Counted from the stretch's first letter, positions 35,542 to 44,559 are shown. The stretch: 64,000 bases of DNA from JASLDZ01 sp038226305 (GCA_038226305.1 JBBRQN010000014.1:1-64000), one strand, 5' to 3'. The notes: generated by a model not told the origin, from the letters alone. Numbers and translations: made by a program.

Positions 35542-35970
35542 TCAGCCAGCGGCCGTCATCAGCGGGCCAAGGCCGGGGATCGAGGAAAGGACTTCGCGCA
35601 GGAGGTCGGAGCCCGTCTTCTCCTTCACCCAGGCCATCGCCACGGGGAGGATGTTCTGCATGTCGCTGGTGGTGACGCCCTGCTTGGCGAGCTTCTGGCC
35701 GATGGCCATCGCGTCGCTCATGGCCGCACCCGCAGCGCCGCCCGCACCGCGCATCAGGCCGCCGAGAAGGCCACCCGACTTCTGCGCCGTCATCGCCCCG
35801 CCCTCGGTGGCGAGATCGGCGGCACCGGGGATGGCGTCGAACAGGGCGGTGACCCTGTCGGACTCTCCGTGCTTCTGGATCAGGGAAAGGGCCGCCGACA
35901 GCCCCAGCCGGGTCTGGTCAACGGATAGGCCAGTGGCGGAGGCCGCGCGGGTCACGAGTTCGTCGATCAT
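35542..35970 (-). CDS. Small DUF2780-like protein
   Basis: A 142-residue protein with an N-terminal helical part (MIDELVTRAASATGLSVDQ), a Gly/Ala-rich middle (GGLLGGLMRGAGGAAGAAM) and a helical C-terminus ending GLGPLMTAAG. The layout is like DUF2780 proteins, whose function is unknown. ATG at 35970 is used; the frame is open to 36006 with another ATG. It stands alone between the kinase and yaaA. Confidence 0.6.
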   Translation of the reverse strand: MIDELVTRAASATGLSVDQTRLGLSAALSLIQKHGESDRVTALFDAIPGAADLATEGGAMTAQKSGGLLGGLMRGAGGAAGAAMSDAMAIGQKLAKQGVTTSDMQNILPVAMAWVKEKTGSDLLREVLSSIPGLGPLMTAAG

Positions 35971-36030
35971 GCCCGCAGCCCTAGCCCGAAGGCCGTCTGG
36001 AGACAAACCGGCGAGCGCGCCAACCTCGCC

Positions 36031-36804
36031 TTACGGATGCGGCCGCAGGAAAACGAACTCGCCCTTCGACGAAAGATCGGGTGCAAAGCGATAGCCCTCC
36101 CGGTCGAAACGCTTGAGATCCTCGGCCCGCTCGACCCGCTCGTCGATGGCATAGCGGGCCATCAGGCCACGCGCGTGCTTGGCGTAGAAGCCGGGGTGGG
36201 TGATCTCGCCTGTTCGGGTCTCCTGCTTGAAGAGGCAGGCGATCACCGGGCGCTTGAGCGCCTTCACTCGCACGGCCCCGAAATATTCCTGGCTGGCGAG
36301 GTTCACGATGGTCTTGTCGGCGTGGCCGCGGGTGGCGGCCGCCAGGGTCTGCGTGACCCGCTCGCCCCAGAAATCGTACAGCGTCTCGCCCCGGGGGTTG
36401 GCGAGCTTCACCCCCATCTCGAGGCGGTAGGGCTGGATACGGTCCAGCGGCCGCAGCACCCCGTAGAGGCCGGACAGGATGCGCACTCGCCCCTGCGCCC
36501 ACACCAGCGCCTCGGCATCGAGCTCCCGCGCCTGCAGACCGCGGTAGACGTCGCCGGCGAAGGCGAGGGCCGCCTGAACGTCGGACCGGCGGCCGCGCGG
36601 GCTGAATGCCTTGAACCGCTTGGCGTTGAGCTTGGCCAGATCGTCGGAGATCGACATCAGCCGCTTCAGGTCGGCGGCCGTCTGCGTCTTGGCGACGGCA
36701 GCCAGCTCGGCCACGTCCGACCGCAGCTGAGGGCGCGTCGCCGGCAGGGCCGAATCAGGCGGCGTGAAGTCGAGCGTCTTGGCCGGGGAAAGCACGAAAA
36801 GCAT
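36031..36804 (-). CDS. yaaA: Peroxide stress protein YaaA (UPF0246)
   Basis: A 257-residue protein of the YaaA/DUF328 family, recognised from MLFVLSPAKTLDF at the N-terminus, SGLYGVLRPLDRIQPYRLEMG in the middle (the best conserved stretch) and LASQEYFGAV. YaaA limits free iron during peroxide stress in E. coli and has a DNA-binding fold related to helix-hairpin-helix proteins. It is a single gene with its own promoter region to the right. Confidence 0.94.
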   Translation of the reverse strand: MLFVLSPAKTLDFTPPDSALPATRPQLRSDVAELAAVAKTQTAADLKRLMSISDDLAKLNAKRFKAFSPRGRRSDVQAALAFAGDVYRGLQARELDAEALVWAQGRVRILSGLYGVLRPLDRIQPYRLEMGVKLANPRGETLYDFWGERVTQTLAAATRGHADKTIVNLASQEYFGAVRVKALKRPVIACLFKQETRTGEITHPGFYAKHARGLMARYAIDERVERAEDLKRFDREGYRFAPDLSSKGEFVFLRPHP

Positions 36805-36996
36805 GGCTGCGCTTTAGCGTCCGGGGCCTCGCAAGGCGAGAGCAGGCATCGCAACCCTGCGCGGATTGACGCACCATCGGCATTGCGACTGCCAAATCCT
36901 CATTTTGGGGAGCCGTGTCCTTCGTTGCAAAAGCGACATGGTTAAGCTGAGCCGTAAGAGGCGCGCAGTCGCCTCGGGGAAGTTCGGAGCGCCGTC

Positions 36997-37125
36997 ATGC
37001 CGCTTTACACTGTCTGGAAGATGGGCCCGCTGTGGCGCTGGCGCATCGGCGACGATTGGACGGGCTGGGGCCTGACCAAGAAGTCCGTGAAGATCAAGGC
37101 TCAGCGGTCGCTGGGCCTGATCTGA
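36997..37125 (+). CDS. Small Trp-rich hypothetical protein (42 residues)
   Basis: A 42-residue reading frame, MPLYTVWKMGPLWRWRIGDD followed by WTGWGLTKKSVKIKAQRSLG and LI, with five tryptophans and a basic C-terminal half. It is preceded by GGAG at about 8 bases, and nearly all third codon positions are G or C, as in real genes of this genome. A small hairpin (arms 36958-36963 and 36970-36975) lies in the leader. No family is recognised. It lies between the divergent yaaA gene and the convergent FAD oxidase gene. Confidence 0.6.
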   Translation: MPLYTVWKMGPLWRWRIGDDWTGWGLTKKSVKIKAQRSLGLI

Positions 37126-37143
37126 ACCCTCGGCTCCCGCGGG

Positions 37144-38550
37144 TCAGAACAGCACCCGGGGGTTCATGATCCGCCCGGGGTCGAGCGCCGCCCGCACGGC
37201 GCGCATGGCCGCGACCGACGCCGGATCCTTGTAGCGCAGCGCCTCGGCCGACTTCATCGTGCCCAGGCCGTGCTCGGCCGAGATCGAGCCCCCCAGGCGG
37301 TCCACGATGTCGTGGACGATCCGCGCTCCTTCATCCCGCCGGGCATCGTGGGCGTCGTCCGAGCCGCCGATCGGGCGGGCTACGTCGTAGTGGATGTTGC
37401 CGTCGCCCACATGGCCGAAGGCGATCACGCGCACGCCCGGCTCGAGCCGCTCCACCGCCGCGGTGGCCTCGTGCAGGAAGCGCGGCACAAGGGCCACGGG
37501 CACGGAAACGTCGTGCTTCCAGGCCGCGCCCTCCCCCTTTTGAGCGGCGGACTGGCCTTCGCGCAGCGCCCAGAACGCCTTGGCCTGCGTTTCGTCCTGC
37601 GCCAGGGCGGCGTCGGCGATGACCCCGTCCTCCAGCGCTCCCTCCAGCAACCGCTCGAGCAGGGGAGAGGCCCCGTTCGCCTCGGCGCTGGTGAGCTCGA
37701 TCAGCACCGTCCAGGGGAACCGCGCGTCCAGCGGCGCGCGGGCGTTGGGCAGCACCCGCACGGCCAAGGCGAGGCCGGCGCCCGAGATCAACTCGAATGC
37801 CTCCACCGCACCCCCCGCCGCCGCCTTGGCGCGTTCGAGGAGGGTCAGCGCATCCTCCACCCGCGCCAGACCGACGAAGGCCACCGCCCGGCTCGCGGGC
37901 CGGGGAAAAAGCTTGAAGGCGCCCGCGGTGATCACGCCCAGCGTGCCCTCGGCACCGATCAGCAGGCCGCGCAGGTCGTAGCCCGTATTGTCCTTCCGCA
38001 GGCGCTTGAGCCCATGCATCAGCGACCCATCGGGCAGCACCGCCTCGACTCCCAACGCCAGCTCCCGAGTGGTTCCGTAGCGCAGCACGCCCGTGCCGCC
38101 CGCGTTGGTGGAAAGGAGGCCGCCCACCGTGCAGGTGCCCTCCGACGCGAGGCTCAGCGGGAACAGCCGCCCCGCCGCCTCGGCCGCTTCGCGCACGGCG
38201 TGCAGGGTCACCCCCGCCTCGGCCACGATCACATCGTCCTGAGCCGACACGTCGCGGATGCGGTTGAGGCGTTCGGTGGAGAGCAGCACCTCTCCGTCGG
38301 GGATCTGCCCGCCCACGAGGCCCGTGTCTCCGCCCTGGGGCGTGACGGCCGTTCCGGTCTCGGCGCAGATCGCGATCAAGGCCGCCACCCGCTCCGGTGT
38401 GTCGGGCAGAAGCAGGAGCGGGGTGTTCCCCACGAAGCGGCCGCGCCATTCCTTCAGCTTGGGTGCGATGCGCGCCTCGTCCTGCGACCAGCCGCCTTCG
38501 CCGGCGGCGGCCTTCAGCCGATCGATCACGTTTGCGGAAGGCGGGTTCAT
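37144..38550 (-). CDS. FAD-binding oxidase (GlcD/D-2-hydroxyacid dehydrogenase type)
   Basis: A 468-residue flavoprotein of the vanillyl-alcohol-oxidase superfamily. The FAD-binding half carries TPQGGDTGLVGGQIP, LASEGTCTVGGLLSTNAGGTG and LIGAEGTLGVITA; the C-terminal half carries GHVGDGNIHYDV and SAEHGLGTMK, which bind the 2-hydroxyacid. It resembles D-lactate, glycolate or D-2-hydroxyglutarate dehydrogenases; which one cannot be decided by eye. ATG at 38550 is chosen over an open frame to 38637 because it starts with the family-like MNPPSANVIDRLKAA. Confidence 0.9.
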   Translation of the reverse strand: MNPPSANVIDRLKAAAGEGGWSQDEARIAPKLKEWRGRFVGNTPLLLLPDTPERVAALIAICAETGTAVTPQGGDTGLVGGQIPDGEVLLSTERLNRIRDVSAQDDVIVAEAGVTLHAVREAAEAAGRLFPLSLASEGTCTVGGLLSTNAGGTGVLRYGTTRELALGVEAVLPDGSLMHGLKRLRKDNTGYDLRGLLIGAEGTLGVITAGAFKLFPRPASRAVAFVGLARVEDALTLLERAKAAAGGAVEAFELISGAGLALAVRVLPNARAPLDARFPWTVLIELTSAEANGASPLLERLLEGALEDGVIADAALAQDETQAKAFWALREGQSAAQKGEGAAWKHDVSVPVALVPRFLHEATAAVERLEPGVRVIAFGHVGDGNIHYDVARPIGGSDDAHDARRDEGARIVHDIVDRLGGSISAEHGLGTMKSAEALRYKDPASVAAMRAVRAALDPGRIMNPRVLF

Positions 38551-38645
38551 GCTCGCAGCCTTATCAAAGCCGCAGCGGGGGCCAAAGCCGCAGCGAGGAC
38601 GGGAGCGGCTTGACCCGACGCCTGCGCGACGGCCCACTCCCGCGC

Positions 38646-39011
38646 ATGAAAGCCGCAGACTTCACCGCCACGTGCCTGGCGCTGCCCGCCACCACCGTCG
38701 ACATCAAATGGGGCGAGCACCAGGTGTTCAGCGTCGGCGGCAAGATGTTCGCCATGGGGGGCGGCCCGGACGAAGACGAGCGCTACACCTTCAAGGCCTC
38801 GGACATGGGCTTCGAGCTCCTGGTCGAAGAAGGCTTGGCGATTCCTGCGCCCTATATGCAGCGGGCGAAGTGGGTGCAGCTGACCCACATCGACGCCCTG
38901 CCAGACGACGAGCTGACCGCGCTCCTGAAGCAGGCCCACGCGATCATCTCAGCCAAGCTGACGAAGAAGGCCCGGCGCGAACTGGGCCTGCCCGAGCCGG
39001 GGCAGCCGTGA
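38646..39011 (+). CDS. MmcQ/YjbR-family DNA-binding-like protein
   Basis: A 121-residue protein with a CyaY-like fold: LALPATTVDIKWGEHQVFSVGGKMF, then FKASDMGFELLVE and PAPYMQRAKWVQL. YjbR proteins are suspected to bind DNA, but the function is unknown. ATG at 38646 is the first start in good context; the frame is open further upstream. Its stop overlaps the GTG start of the CCA-adding enzyme gene (GTGA). Confidence 0.88.
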   Translation: MKAADFTATCLALPATTVDIKWGEHQVFSVGGKMFAMGGGPDEDERYTFKASDMGFELLVEEGLAIPAPYMQRAKWVQLTHIDALPDDELTALLKQAHAIISAKLTKKARRELGLPEPGQP

Positions 39012-40270
39012 CCCTGCCCATCACAGAGGGGCGGCTCGATCCCCTCCCCGACTGGCTGACCGCGCAGCCCGCCCGCGCGGTGATCGCGGCCCTGGAGGCG
39101 GCAGGCGGCCTAGGCTGCGCGCGCTTTGTGGGCGGCTGCGTGCGCGACACCCTTCTCGGCCGCGCCGATCAGGTGACCGACGTGGACATCGCCACCCCCC
39201 TCACCCCGCCGCAGGTGACCGCGGTGCTGGAGGCTGCGGGCCTGCGGGCCATCCCCACGGGCATCGAGCACGGCACGATCACCGCGCTCTCCGGCGGCCG
39301 CACCTATGAGGTCACCACCCTGCGCCGGGACGTGGAGACCGACGGCCGCCGGGCCGTAGTGGCCTTCACCGACGACTGGGGGGAAGACGCCGCCCGCCGA
39401 GACTTCGGCCTCAACGCCCTCTACGCCGACCCCGATGGCACGCTCCACGACCCCACGGGCGGGGGGCTGGACGACGTGGTCGCGCGCCGGATCGTCTTCG
39501 TCGGCGATCCCGAGACCCGCATCCGCGAGGACTACCTGCGGATCCTGCGGTTCTTCCGCTTCCTGTCGCGGGTGGGAAATGCGGCACAGGCCGACCCGGC
39601 GGGACTGGCGGCCTGCGCCAAGCTGAAGGACGGCATCGCAGGGCTGAGCGGAGAGCGGGTGCAGCAGGAGCTGTTCAAGCTTCTCGGAGCACCTAATCCG
39701 GTCCCGGCGGTGCGGCTGATGGCGGCGGCAGGCGTGCTTGGAGAAGTGATCCCGCAATTTCGGGAGACCGGCCTTTTCACGGAGCTTGTCGCGAGCGACG
39801 CCTTGGCGGACGAAATCTCCGATCCCTTGCTGCGCTTAGCTGGTCTGATCGGTCAGGCATCCGGTGCAGAAACAGCTAAGCAGCTCCGCATGTCCAACGA
39901 GGACCGGAACCGCTTGCTCGCCTGCACAAGCGGATTTGGGCGCTTCACCCAGGACATGGCCGACGCTGACGCGAGGCGCGCGATCCACCGGATGGGGCGT
40001 CCGGCCTATCGGGATCAGATACGGCTGTCGTGGGCTTACCAGCCGCAAGACCCTTCCGATTGGAAGCGGCTGCTGGACCTTTCGGACTGGTCCCCCCCGC
40101 CCTTCCCCCTCTCCGGCGAAGACATCATGGCGCTGGGCGTGCCCGAAGGCCCTGGAGTGGGCGCGGTGCGCAAGGCGGTCGAGCAGTGGTGGATCGACGG
40201 CGACTTCCGGGCCACGCCTGAGCAGGCCCTGGCCTTCGCCCGGACCGTGGCGGCGAACCTGCCGTCCTGA
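39008..40270 (+). CDS. cca: CCA tRNA nucleotidyltransferase (poly(A) polymerase family)
   Basis: A 420-residue enzyme of the class II nucleotidyltransferase family. The N-terminal catalytic domain carries RFVGGCVRDTLLG and the metal-binding DVDIATPL, followed by RRDFGLNALYAD (head/neck) and LRILRFFRFLSRVG. It adds the CCA end to tRNA. GTG at 39008 overlaps the preceding stop and places the conserved GG-x-VRD at about residue 37. It lies downstream of a YjbR-family gene. Confidence 0.93.
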   Translation: MTLPITEGRLDPLPDWLTAQPARAVIAALEAAGGLGCARFVGGCVRDTLLGRADQVTDVDIATPLTPPQVTAVLEAAGLRAIPTGIEHGTITALSGGRTYEVTTLRRDVETDGRRAVVAFTDDWGEDAARRDFGLNALYADPDGTLHDPTGGGLDDVVARRIVFVGDPETRIREDYLRILRFFRFLSRVGNAAQADPAGLAACAKLKDGIAGLSGERVQQELFKLLGAPNPVPAVRLMAAAGVLGEVIPQFRETGLFTELVASDALADEISDPLLRLAGLIGQASGAETAKQLRMSNEDRNRLLACTSGFGRFTQDMADADARRAIHRMGRPAYRDQIRLSWAYQPQDPSDWKRLLDLSDWSPPPFPLSGEDIMALGVPEGPGVGAVRKAVEQWWIDGDFRATPEQALAFARTVAANLPS

Positions 40271-40330
40271 TCGCCCGACGTTGCGGCCCGGACGCCTGTC
40301 CCCCAGTCGAGACGCGCTGCGGCGGGCGGG

Positions 40331-40744
40331 TCAGCGTCCTCCGGCACCGTTGCGCCAGAAGGCGGCAATCCAGTTGTGGGTGAAGGGGGCGAAGCCGAAC
40401 CACATCACCGCCACAAGCCCCGCCACAGCCGCACAGGTGAGGAGGGCGCGGCGCCGGTCGTGATCGAGGATGTCGGCGCGCCCTCCGTCGATCGCGGCGT
40501 GGCAGTCGGGGCACAGGGCGTAGGCGCGGGTGACCCAGCGATAGGTGAAGGGCGCCCGAGGGCTGTCGGCGGCGGTGGCGGGCGGCGGCGCGGGGCCGGG
40601 CGCCGCGTCGGCCATCACAGCCTCCCTCACCCGCACCGGCTGGCGGGTGAAGCTGCGCAGGCGCTCGCGCTGGGTGAACAGGCGCAGGGCCTCGTGCGGC
40701 GTGGGCATCTCGCAGCGGGCGCAGGGCTGTTCGGGCGTGAGCAC
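40331..40744 (-). CDS. Small membrane protein with zinc-ribbon-like cysteines
   Basis: A 137-residue protein starting with GTG at 40744. CARC near the N-terminus and CPDC at about residue 86 would form a four-cysteine zinc-binding knuckle, which is why the start is placed before CARC instead of at the later ATG (40705). One membrane helix lies near the C-terminus (LLTCAAVAGLVAVMWFGFA). The function is unknown; the protein is probably inner-membrane anchored with the zinc knuckle in the cytoplasm. Confidence 0.55.
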   Translation of the reverse strand: MLTPEQPCARCEMPTPHEALRLFTQRERLRSFTRQPVRVREAVMADAAPGPAPPPATAADSPRAPFTYRWVTRAYALCPDCHAAIDGGRADILDHDRRRALLTCAAVAGLVAVMWFGFAPFTHNWIAAFWRNGAGGR

Positions 40745-40853
40745 GGAGCTGAGGATACGCCTGCGCCGCCCCCTTTCCAGTGGCGAGTGGCCGCGGGGGC
40801 GGCGAGGGTTGTAGAGGTCGTGGTCCTCCCGCCCACCGTCACGCGAAGCCCTC

Positions 40854-41549
40854 ATGACCCAGACCCTGACGCTCGCGTCCAAGATCGACGGCTTCGGCTT
40901 CACGGCCCTCCATGCGCAGGCCGTGGGGGCGCGCCGGGGCGGGGTGGTGATCCTGCAGGAGATCTTCGGTCTCGATCGCTTCGTGCAGGCCGATGTGGAG
41001 CGCTGGTCCAAGCTCGGGTTCGAGGTTCTGGCCCCCTCGCTCTTTGATCGGCAGGCGCCGGGGTTCGTCGCCGAGCACACGCCCGAGGGCGTGGCCGAGG
41101 GATTTCGCCATGCCCAGGGCAACGGGCTGGAGAACCCGGTGAACGACGTGGAGACCTGCGTCGACTTCCTCGCCCCCCGCGGGCCCGTGTTCGTGGTGGG
41201 CTACTGCTACGGCGGCGGGATCGCCTGGCTGGCCGCGCACCGCATCGAGACGCTGGCGGCCGTGTCGGGATATTACGGCGGCATGATCGCCGGCCACGCC
41301 GGGCAAGCCCCGCGCTGCCCCACGCTCCTGCACTTCGGCGAAGTGGATGGTCACATCGGGCTGGATCGCGTGGAGCTGATCCGCCAGGCGCGGCCAGAAG
41401 TGGCGGTGCACGTCTACGAGGGGGCCGGTCACGGCTTCAACAACCTGGGCGGTGCGGCCTATGACGCGGACGCGGCGCACATGGCGCTGGAACGCACGCT
41501 GGCCCTGTTCGCAGCCAACGGCGGGGGGGATAGGCTCACCGCAGGATGA
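40854..41549 (+). CDS. Dienelactone hydrolase family protein
   Basis: A 231-residue alpha/beta hydrolase. The nucleophile is a cysteine in VVGYCYGGGIAWL, and the catalytic His is in YEGAGHGFNN, as in dienelactone hydrolases (Cys-His-Asp triad). These enzymes open lactone rings in aromatic degradation, but many family members act on other esters. The last 14 bases overlap the 3' end of the convergent gene at 41536. Confidence 0.9.
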   Translation: MTQTLTLASKIDGFGFTALHAQAVGARRGGVVILQEIFGLDRFVQADVERWSKLGFEVLAPSLFDRQAPGFVAEHTPEGVAEGFRHAQGNGLENPVNDVETCVDFLAPRGPVFVVGYCYGGGIAWLAAHRIETLAAVSGYYGGMIAGHAGQAPRCPTLLHFGEVDGHIGLDRVELIRQARPEVAVHVYEGAGHGFNNLGGAAYDADAAHMALERTLALFAANGGGDRLTAG

Positions 41550-42030
41550 TGCCGCGGATCTTGGGCTCGCGCTCCAGCCAGGTGGTGAGGATCGCCTGCG
41601 CCAGCAGGATGCCGAGGCCCGAGCCCAGGGCGGAGAACGCGCCTGCGGGCCAGCGGCCCCCGTGCGCGGCCCTCGCGATCTCGGCGAACAGGAACGCCCC
41701 GCCCACGCTCAGCACCCCCAGGCCGGTGACGACGGACAGCACCGACTGCCCGAACCCCGAGACGAACGACAGCCACACGTATCGCTTCAGTCGCCTGCGC
41801 ACCGGGGCGATCACCAGGGGCACCCACAGGCTCAGCATCCCGAACACCGCGGGGAAGACCAGGATCACCGAGCGCTTCAGGTCCAGGGAGCCCTCCAGCG
41901 ACGACCACGCCCGCAGGGCGGCGGCTCCATACAGCAGCGCCACGAAAAGGCAGGCCGAACCCTGCATCCGCCGGAAGTTGCGCCATGCCAGGGTGTAGTT
42001 GGGGTCTGAACCCGGCCGCAGGAAAGACAT
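41536..42030 (-). CDS. Hypothetical membrane protein with four helices
   Basis: A 164-residue protein with about four hydrophobic helices (near residues 25-45, 55-75, 85-115 and 130-150). The N-terminus MSFLRPGSDPNYTLAWRNF is polar. I do not recognise the family. Its 3' end overlaps the dienelactone hydrolase gene by 14 bases tail-to-tail, and it diverges from the serine hydrolase at 42141. Confidence 0.75.
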   Translation of the reverse strand: MSFLRPGSDPNYTLAWRNFRRMQGSACLFVALLYGAAALRAWSSLEGSLDLKRSVILVFPAVFGMLSLWVPLVIAPVRRRLKRYVWLSFVSGFGQSVLSVVTGLGVLSVGGAFLFAEIARAAHGGRWPAGAFSALGSGLGILLAQAILTTWLEREPKIRGIILR

Positions 42031-42140
42031 CGATCAGGGCCTCGTTCCGTGTTCCAGCCCCCGCTCCCGAAGGTAGGGCTCCCACGCGGCCAAGGGAACC
42101 GCCCTTGCGGAAAGCGGCGCGGCGGGTGTCTGATGCGACC

Positions 42141-43337
42141 ATGTCGATCCGCACTGCCCTGGCCCCCGTTCTCGCCCTCGCCCTGGTGGCCCTCGCGGGC
42201 ACAGCCACAGCCACCACCCCGGCACCCCCCGGCGTGAAGCCCGACTCCATCGACCTCCTGCGCTGGACGGAGCCACAGCGGGAGTTCGGTTTCCGCCACA
42301 TGGAGAGCGTGTTTCCCACCCATTCCGTACGTCGCGGCTGGCGGGCGCATCCCCTGCCCAAGGGCGACACCGTGGCCCTGCCGGCCGCCGACGCCCTCTT
42401 CGCCAAGGAGGACGCGGCGGCGGTGCTGGTGGTGCAGGACGGGCGCATACGCTTCGAGCGCTACGGCCGTGGCTATGGCCCGGACCAGCGGTGGACCTCG
42501 TTCTCGGTGGCGAAGTCGTTCACCTCCACTCTGCTGGGCGCCGCGATCCTGGATCGGAAGATCAAGTCGATCGACGATCAGGTCGTGACCTACCTGCCTG
42601 AGCTGAAGGGCTCGGCCTACGACGGGGTGACGGTGCGTCAGCTCCTCACCATGACCTCGGGCGTGAAGTGGAACGAAGACTATGCCGACCCCAAGTCGGA
42701 CGTGGCGCTCATCGGCCAGCAGCCCGTGGTGGCGGGCAAGGACGCCACCATCGAATACATGAAGAAGCTGCCCCGCGAGGCGGCCCCAGGCTCCAAGTGG
42801 GTCTACAAGACGGGTGAGACCAACCTCGTGGGCGTGCTCGTCAGCCGGGTCACGCACAAGACCCTGGCCGAGTATCTCCAGAACAAGATCTGGATCCCCT
42901 ACGGCATGGAGCAGGAGGCGATCTGGCTCGCCGATGCCAACGGGCAGGAGCCGGGGGGCTTCGGCCTTTCGGTCGCGGCCCACGACTACGCCCGCATGGG
43001 CCTGTTCGTTCTGGGCGGCGGACGAGGCGTGGTGCCCACCTGGTGGTACGGCATGGCAGGTTCGAAACAGGCCGACATCGGCCTGCCGGGCTTCGGCTAC
43101 GGCTTCCAGTGGTGGACCCGCGACGACGGGGCGTTCGACGCCCGGGGCATCTTCGGCCAGATGATCCACATCGACCCCAGGCGGAAGCTGATCGTCGTGA
43201 TCAACAGCGACTGGGACAAGGCCACGGGCAAGGAACACTCGGTGGCCCGCGAGGCCTTCCTCAAGGCGGTGAACGCCGCCGTGGACGCGGCCCCCCAAAA
43301 ACAACCAGAAGAACCTCAACCGGTCATAGGGAAATAG
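42141..43337 (+). CDS. Serine hydrolase, beta-lactamase/esterase family (class C-like)
   Basis: A 398-residue exported protein: a signal peptide (residues 1-24), then a DD-peptidase/beta-lactamase fold with the nucleophile motif S-x-x-K in SFSVAKSFTS and a conserved YKTGETN stretch. The family includes EstB-type esterases and 6-aminohexanoate-dimer hydrolases, so the substrate cannot be named. ATG at 42141 gives the signal peptide; the frame is open upstream. The gene at 43343 starts 5 bases after its stop and is probably co-transcribed. Confidence 0.87.
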   Translation: MSIRTALAPVLALALVALAGTATATTPAPPGVKPDSIDLLRWTEPQREFGFRHMESVFPTHSVRRGWRAHPLPKGDTVALPAADALFAKEDAAAVLVVQDGRIRFERYGRGYGPDQRWTSFSVAKSFTSTLLGAAILDRKIKSIDDQVVTYLPELKGSAYDGVTVRQLLTMTSGVKWNEDYADPKSDVALIGQQPVVAGKDATIEYMKKLPREAAPGSKWVYKTGETNLVGVLVSRVTHKTLAEYLQNKIWIPYGMEQEAIWLADANGQEPGGFGLSVAAHDYARMGLFVLGGGRGVVPTWWYGMAGSKQADIGLPGFGYGFQWWTRDDGAFDARGIFGQMIHIDPRRKLIVVINSDWDKATGKEHSVAREAFLKAVNAAVDAAPQKQPEEPQPVIGK

Positions 43338-43342
43338 CCTGC

Positions 43343-43858
43343 ATGGATAAGCGGATCATCGTCGGCGCCGCGGCGTCTTTCACACTCCTCGCGGGCGGGT
43401 TCGCCCTCGCCCAGGCCCCCGCTGCGGCCCCGGCCGCGGCCAAGCCTTCGCCGGAATACTCCACGGCGGCGGCGACGGTGGAGGTGTCAAAGCCTCTCGC
43501 CGAGACCATGAAAAAGGTCGGCGGCTATTGCGACATCGGTGCCTGGCTGAAGACCACCTGCGTGCAGACCGGCCCCGCCGAGCAAATGGGTGCGGTGCGC
43601 CTGATCGCCGGACGCGTGGTCGAGATGATGGTCGCCAAGACCGCCACCTCCTACACCTACGCCCAGCCTCTGGTGCCCAACTCGTACCACGGCACGGTGG
43701 AGTTCCAGCCGAACGGGGCCGGCACCAAGATCGTCTACACCCTGTTCTTCGACCTCGCCGTGAACGCCGACCAGGCCGCCAAGGACAAGGACCTCGCCAC
43801 CCGCAAGGCCACCGTGAAGCGCTTCGTGGACGCCATGAAGGTTGCTGCTGAGGGGTGA
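43343..43858 (+). CDS. Exported SRPBCC-like hypothetical protein
   Basis: A 171-residue protein with a signal peptide (MDKRIIVGAAASFTLLAGG..., cleaved near ALA-Q) and a beta-rich domain resembling START/SRPBCC proteins (VSKPLAETMKKVGGYCDIGAW, GTVEFQPNGAGTKIVYTLFFD). Two cysteines may form a disulfide. It follows the serine hydrolase within the same operon. Function is not known. Confidence 0.75.
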   Translation: MDKRIIVGAAASFTLLAGGFALAQAPAAAPAAAKPSPEYSTAAATVEVSKPLAETMKKVGGYCDIGAWLKTTCVQTGPAEQMGAVRLIAGRVVEMMVAKTATSYTYAQPLVPNSYHGTVEFQPNGAGTKIVYTLFFDLAVNADQAAKDKDLATRKATVKRFVDAMKVAAEG

Positions 43859-43868
43859 TCTCCTCCTA

Positions 43869-44005
43869 GACCTCCCCCGCGGCGCGGGGGAGGGGGACCA
43901 TCGAAGATGGTGGGGGGGGGGCGAGCCCCAGACTCAGGCGTGCTGGAGGAAGTTCGCACCCTCCGACCGCTACGCGGCCACCTCCCCCGCTGCGCAGGGG
44001 AGACC
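43869..44005. repeat. Palindromic intergenic repeat element
   Basis: This gene-free stretch contains a perfect 10-bp hairpin (43871-43880 with 43884-43893), a G-rich tract around 43911-43922, and a second CCTCCCCCGC...AGGGGAG hairpin-like unit at 43981-44002. Similar CCTCCCCCGC-type palindromic units are dispersed between genes in Caulobacterales and relatives. It separates the convergent operons ending at 43858 and 44011 and probably also stops transcription. Confidence 0.65.
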
Positions 44006-44010
44006 TTTCA

Positions 44011-44559
44011 TCAGTGCCCGCTGAACTCCACGAGGGCGGTCACCGGCACGCCCAGGTCGCGGATGCGCTGGGCGCCGCCGAGGTCGGGCAGGTCGATCAC
44101 GAACACCGCCGCCACCACCTCGGCCCCGCCACGGCGGAGGAGCTCGATCCCCGCGGCGGCGGTGCCGCCGGTGGCAATCAGGTCGTCGACCAGCACCACC
44201 TTCTCGCCGGGGGTCACGGCATCCTCATGCATGTGCAGTTCATCGACGCCGTATTCGAGTTCGTAGCTGGCGAAGATCGTGCGGAAGGGCAGCTTGCCCT
44301 TCTTGCGCAGGGGCACGAACCCACAGGACACCTGATGCGCCATCGCCCCGCCCAGGATGAAGCCCCGCGCCTCGATCCCGGCCACCTTGTCCACCTTCGA
44401 GCCCGCGAAGGGCGCCACGAGCTGATCCACCGCCTGCCGGAAGGCGCGAGCGTCGCCCATCAGGGTGGTGACGTCTCGGAACAGGATGCCGGGCTTGGGA
44501 TGGTCCGGGATCGTGCGGATGGAGGCGCGCAGGTCGATCAGGTGGCTTGGGGCGTTCAC
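44011..44559 (-). CDS. apt: Adenine phosphoribosyltransferase
   Basis: A 182-residue purine salvage enzyme converting adenine and PRPP to AMP. The PRPP-binding motif VVLVDDLIATGGTAAAG is complete, as are HPKPGILFRDVTTLM and AGIEARGFILGGAMA. The start is GTG at 44559, overlapping the trmO stop (GTGA). Adenine is a direct product of the mtnP enzyme encoded two genes upstream, so the operon joins release and recycling of adenine. Confidence 0.95.
   Translation of the reverse strand: MNAPSHLIDLRASIRTIPDHPKPGILFRDVTTLMGDARAFRQAVDQLVAPFAGSKVDKVAGIEARGFILGGAMAHQVSCGFVPLRKKGKLPFRTIFASYELEYGVDELHMHEDAVTPGEKVVLVDDLIATGGTAAAGIELLRRGGAEVVAAVFVIDLPDLGGAQRIRDLGVPVTALVEFSGH

Noticed and set aside
43869..44005. 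CRISPR-like repeat region.
   Set aside because: There are only two related palindromes with different spacing and no regular spacers or cas genes.
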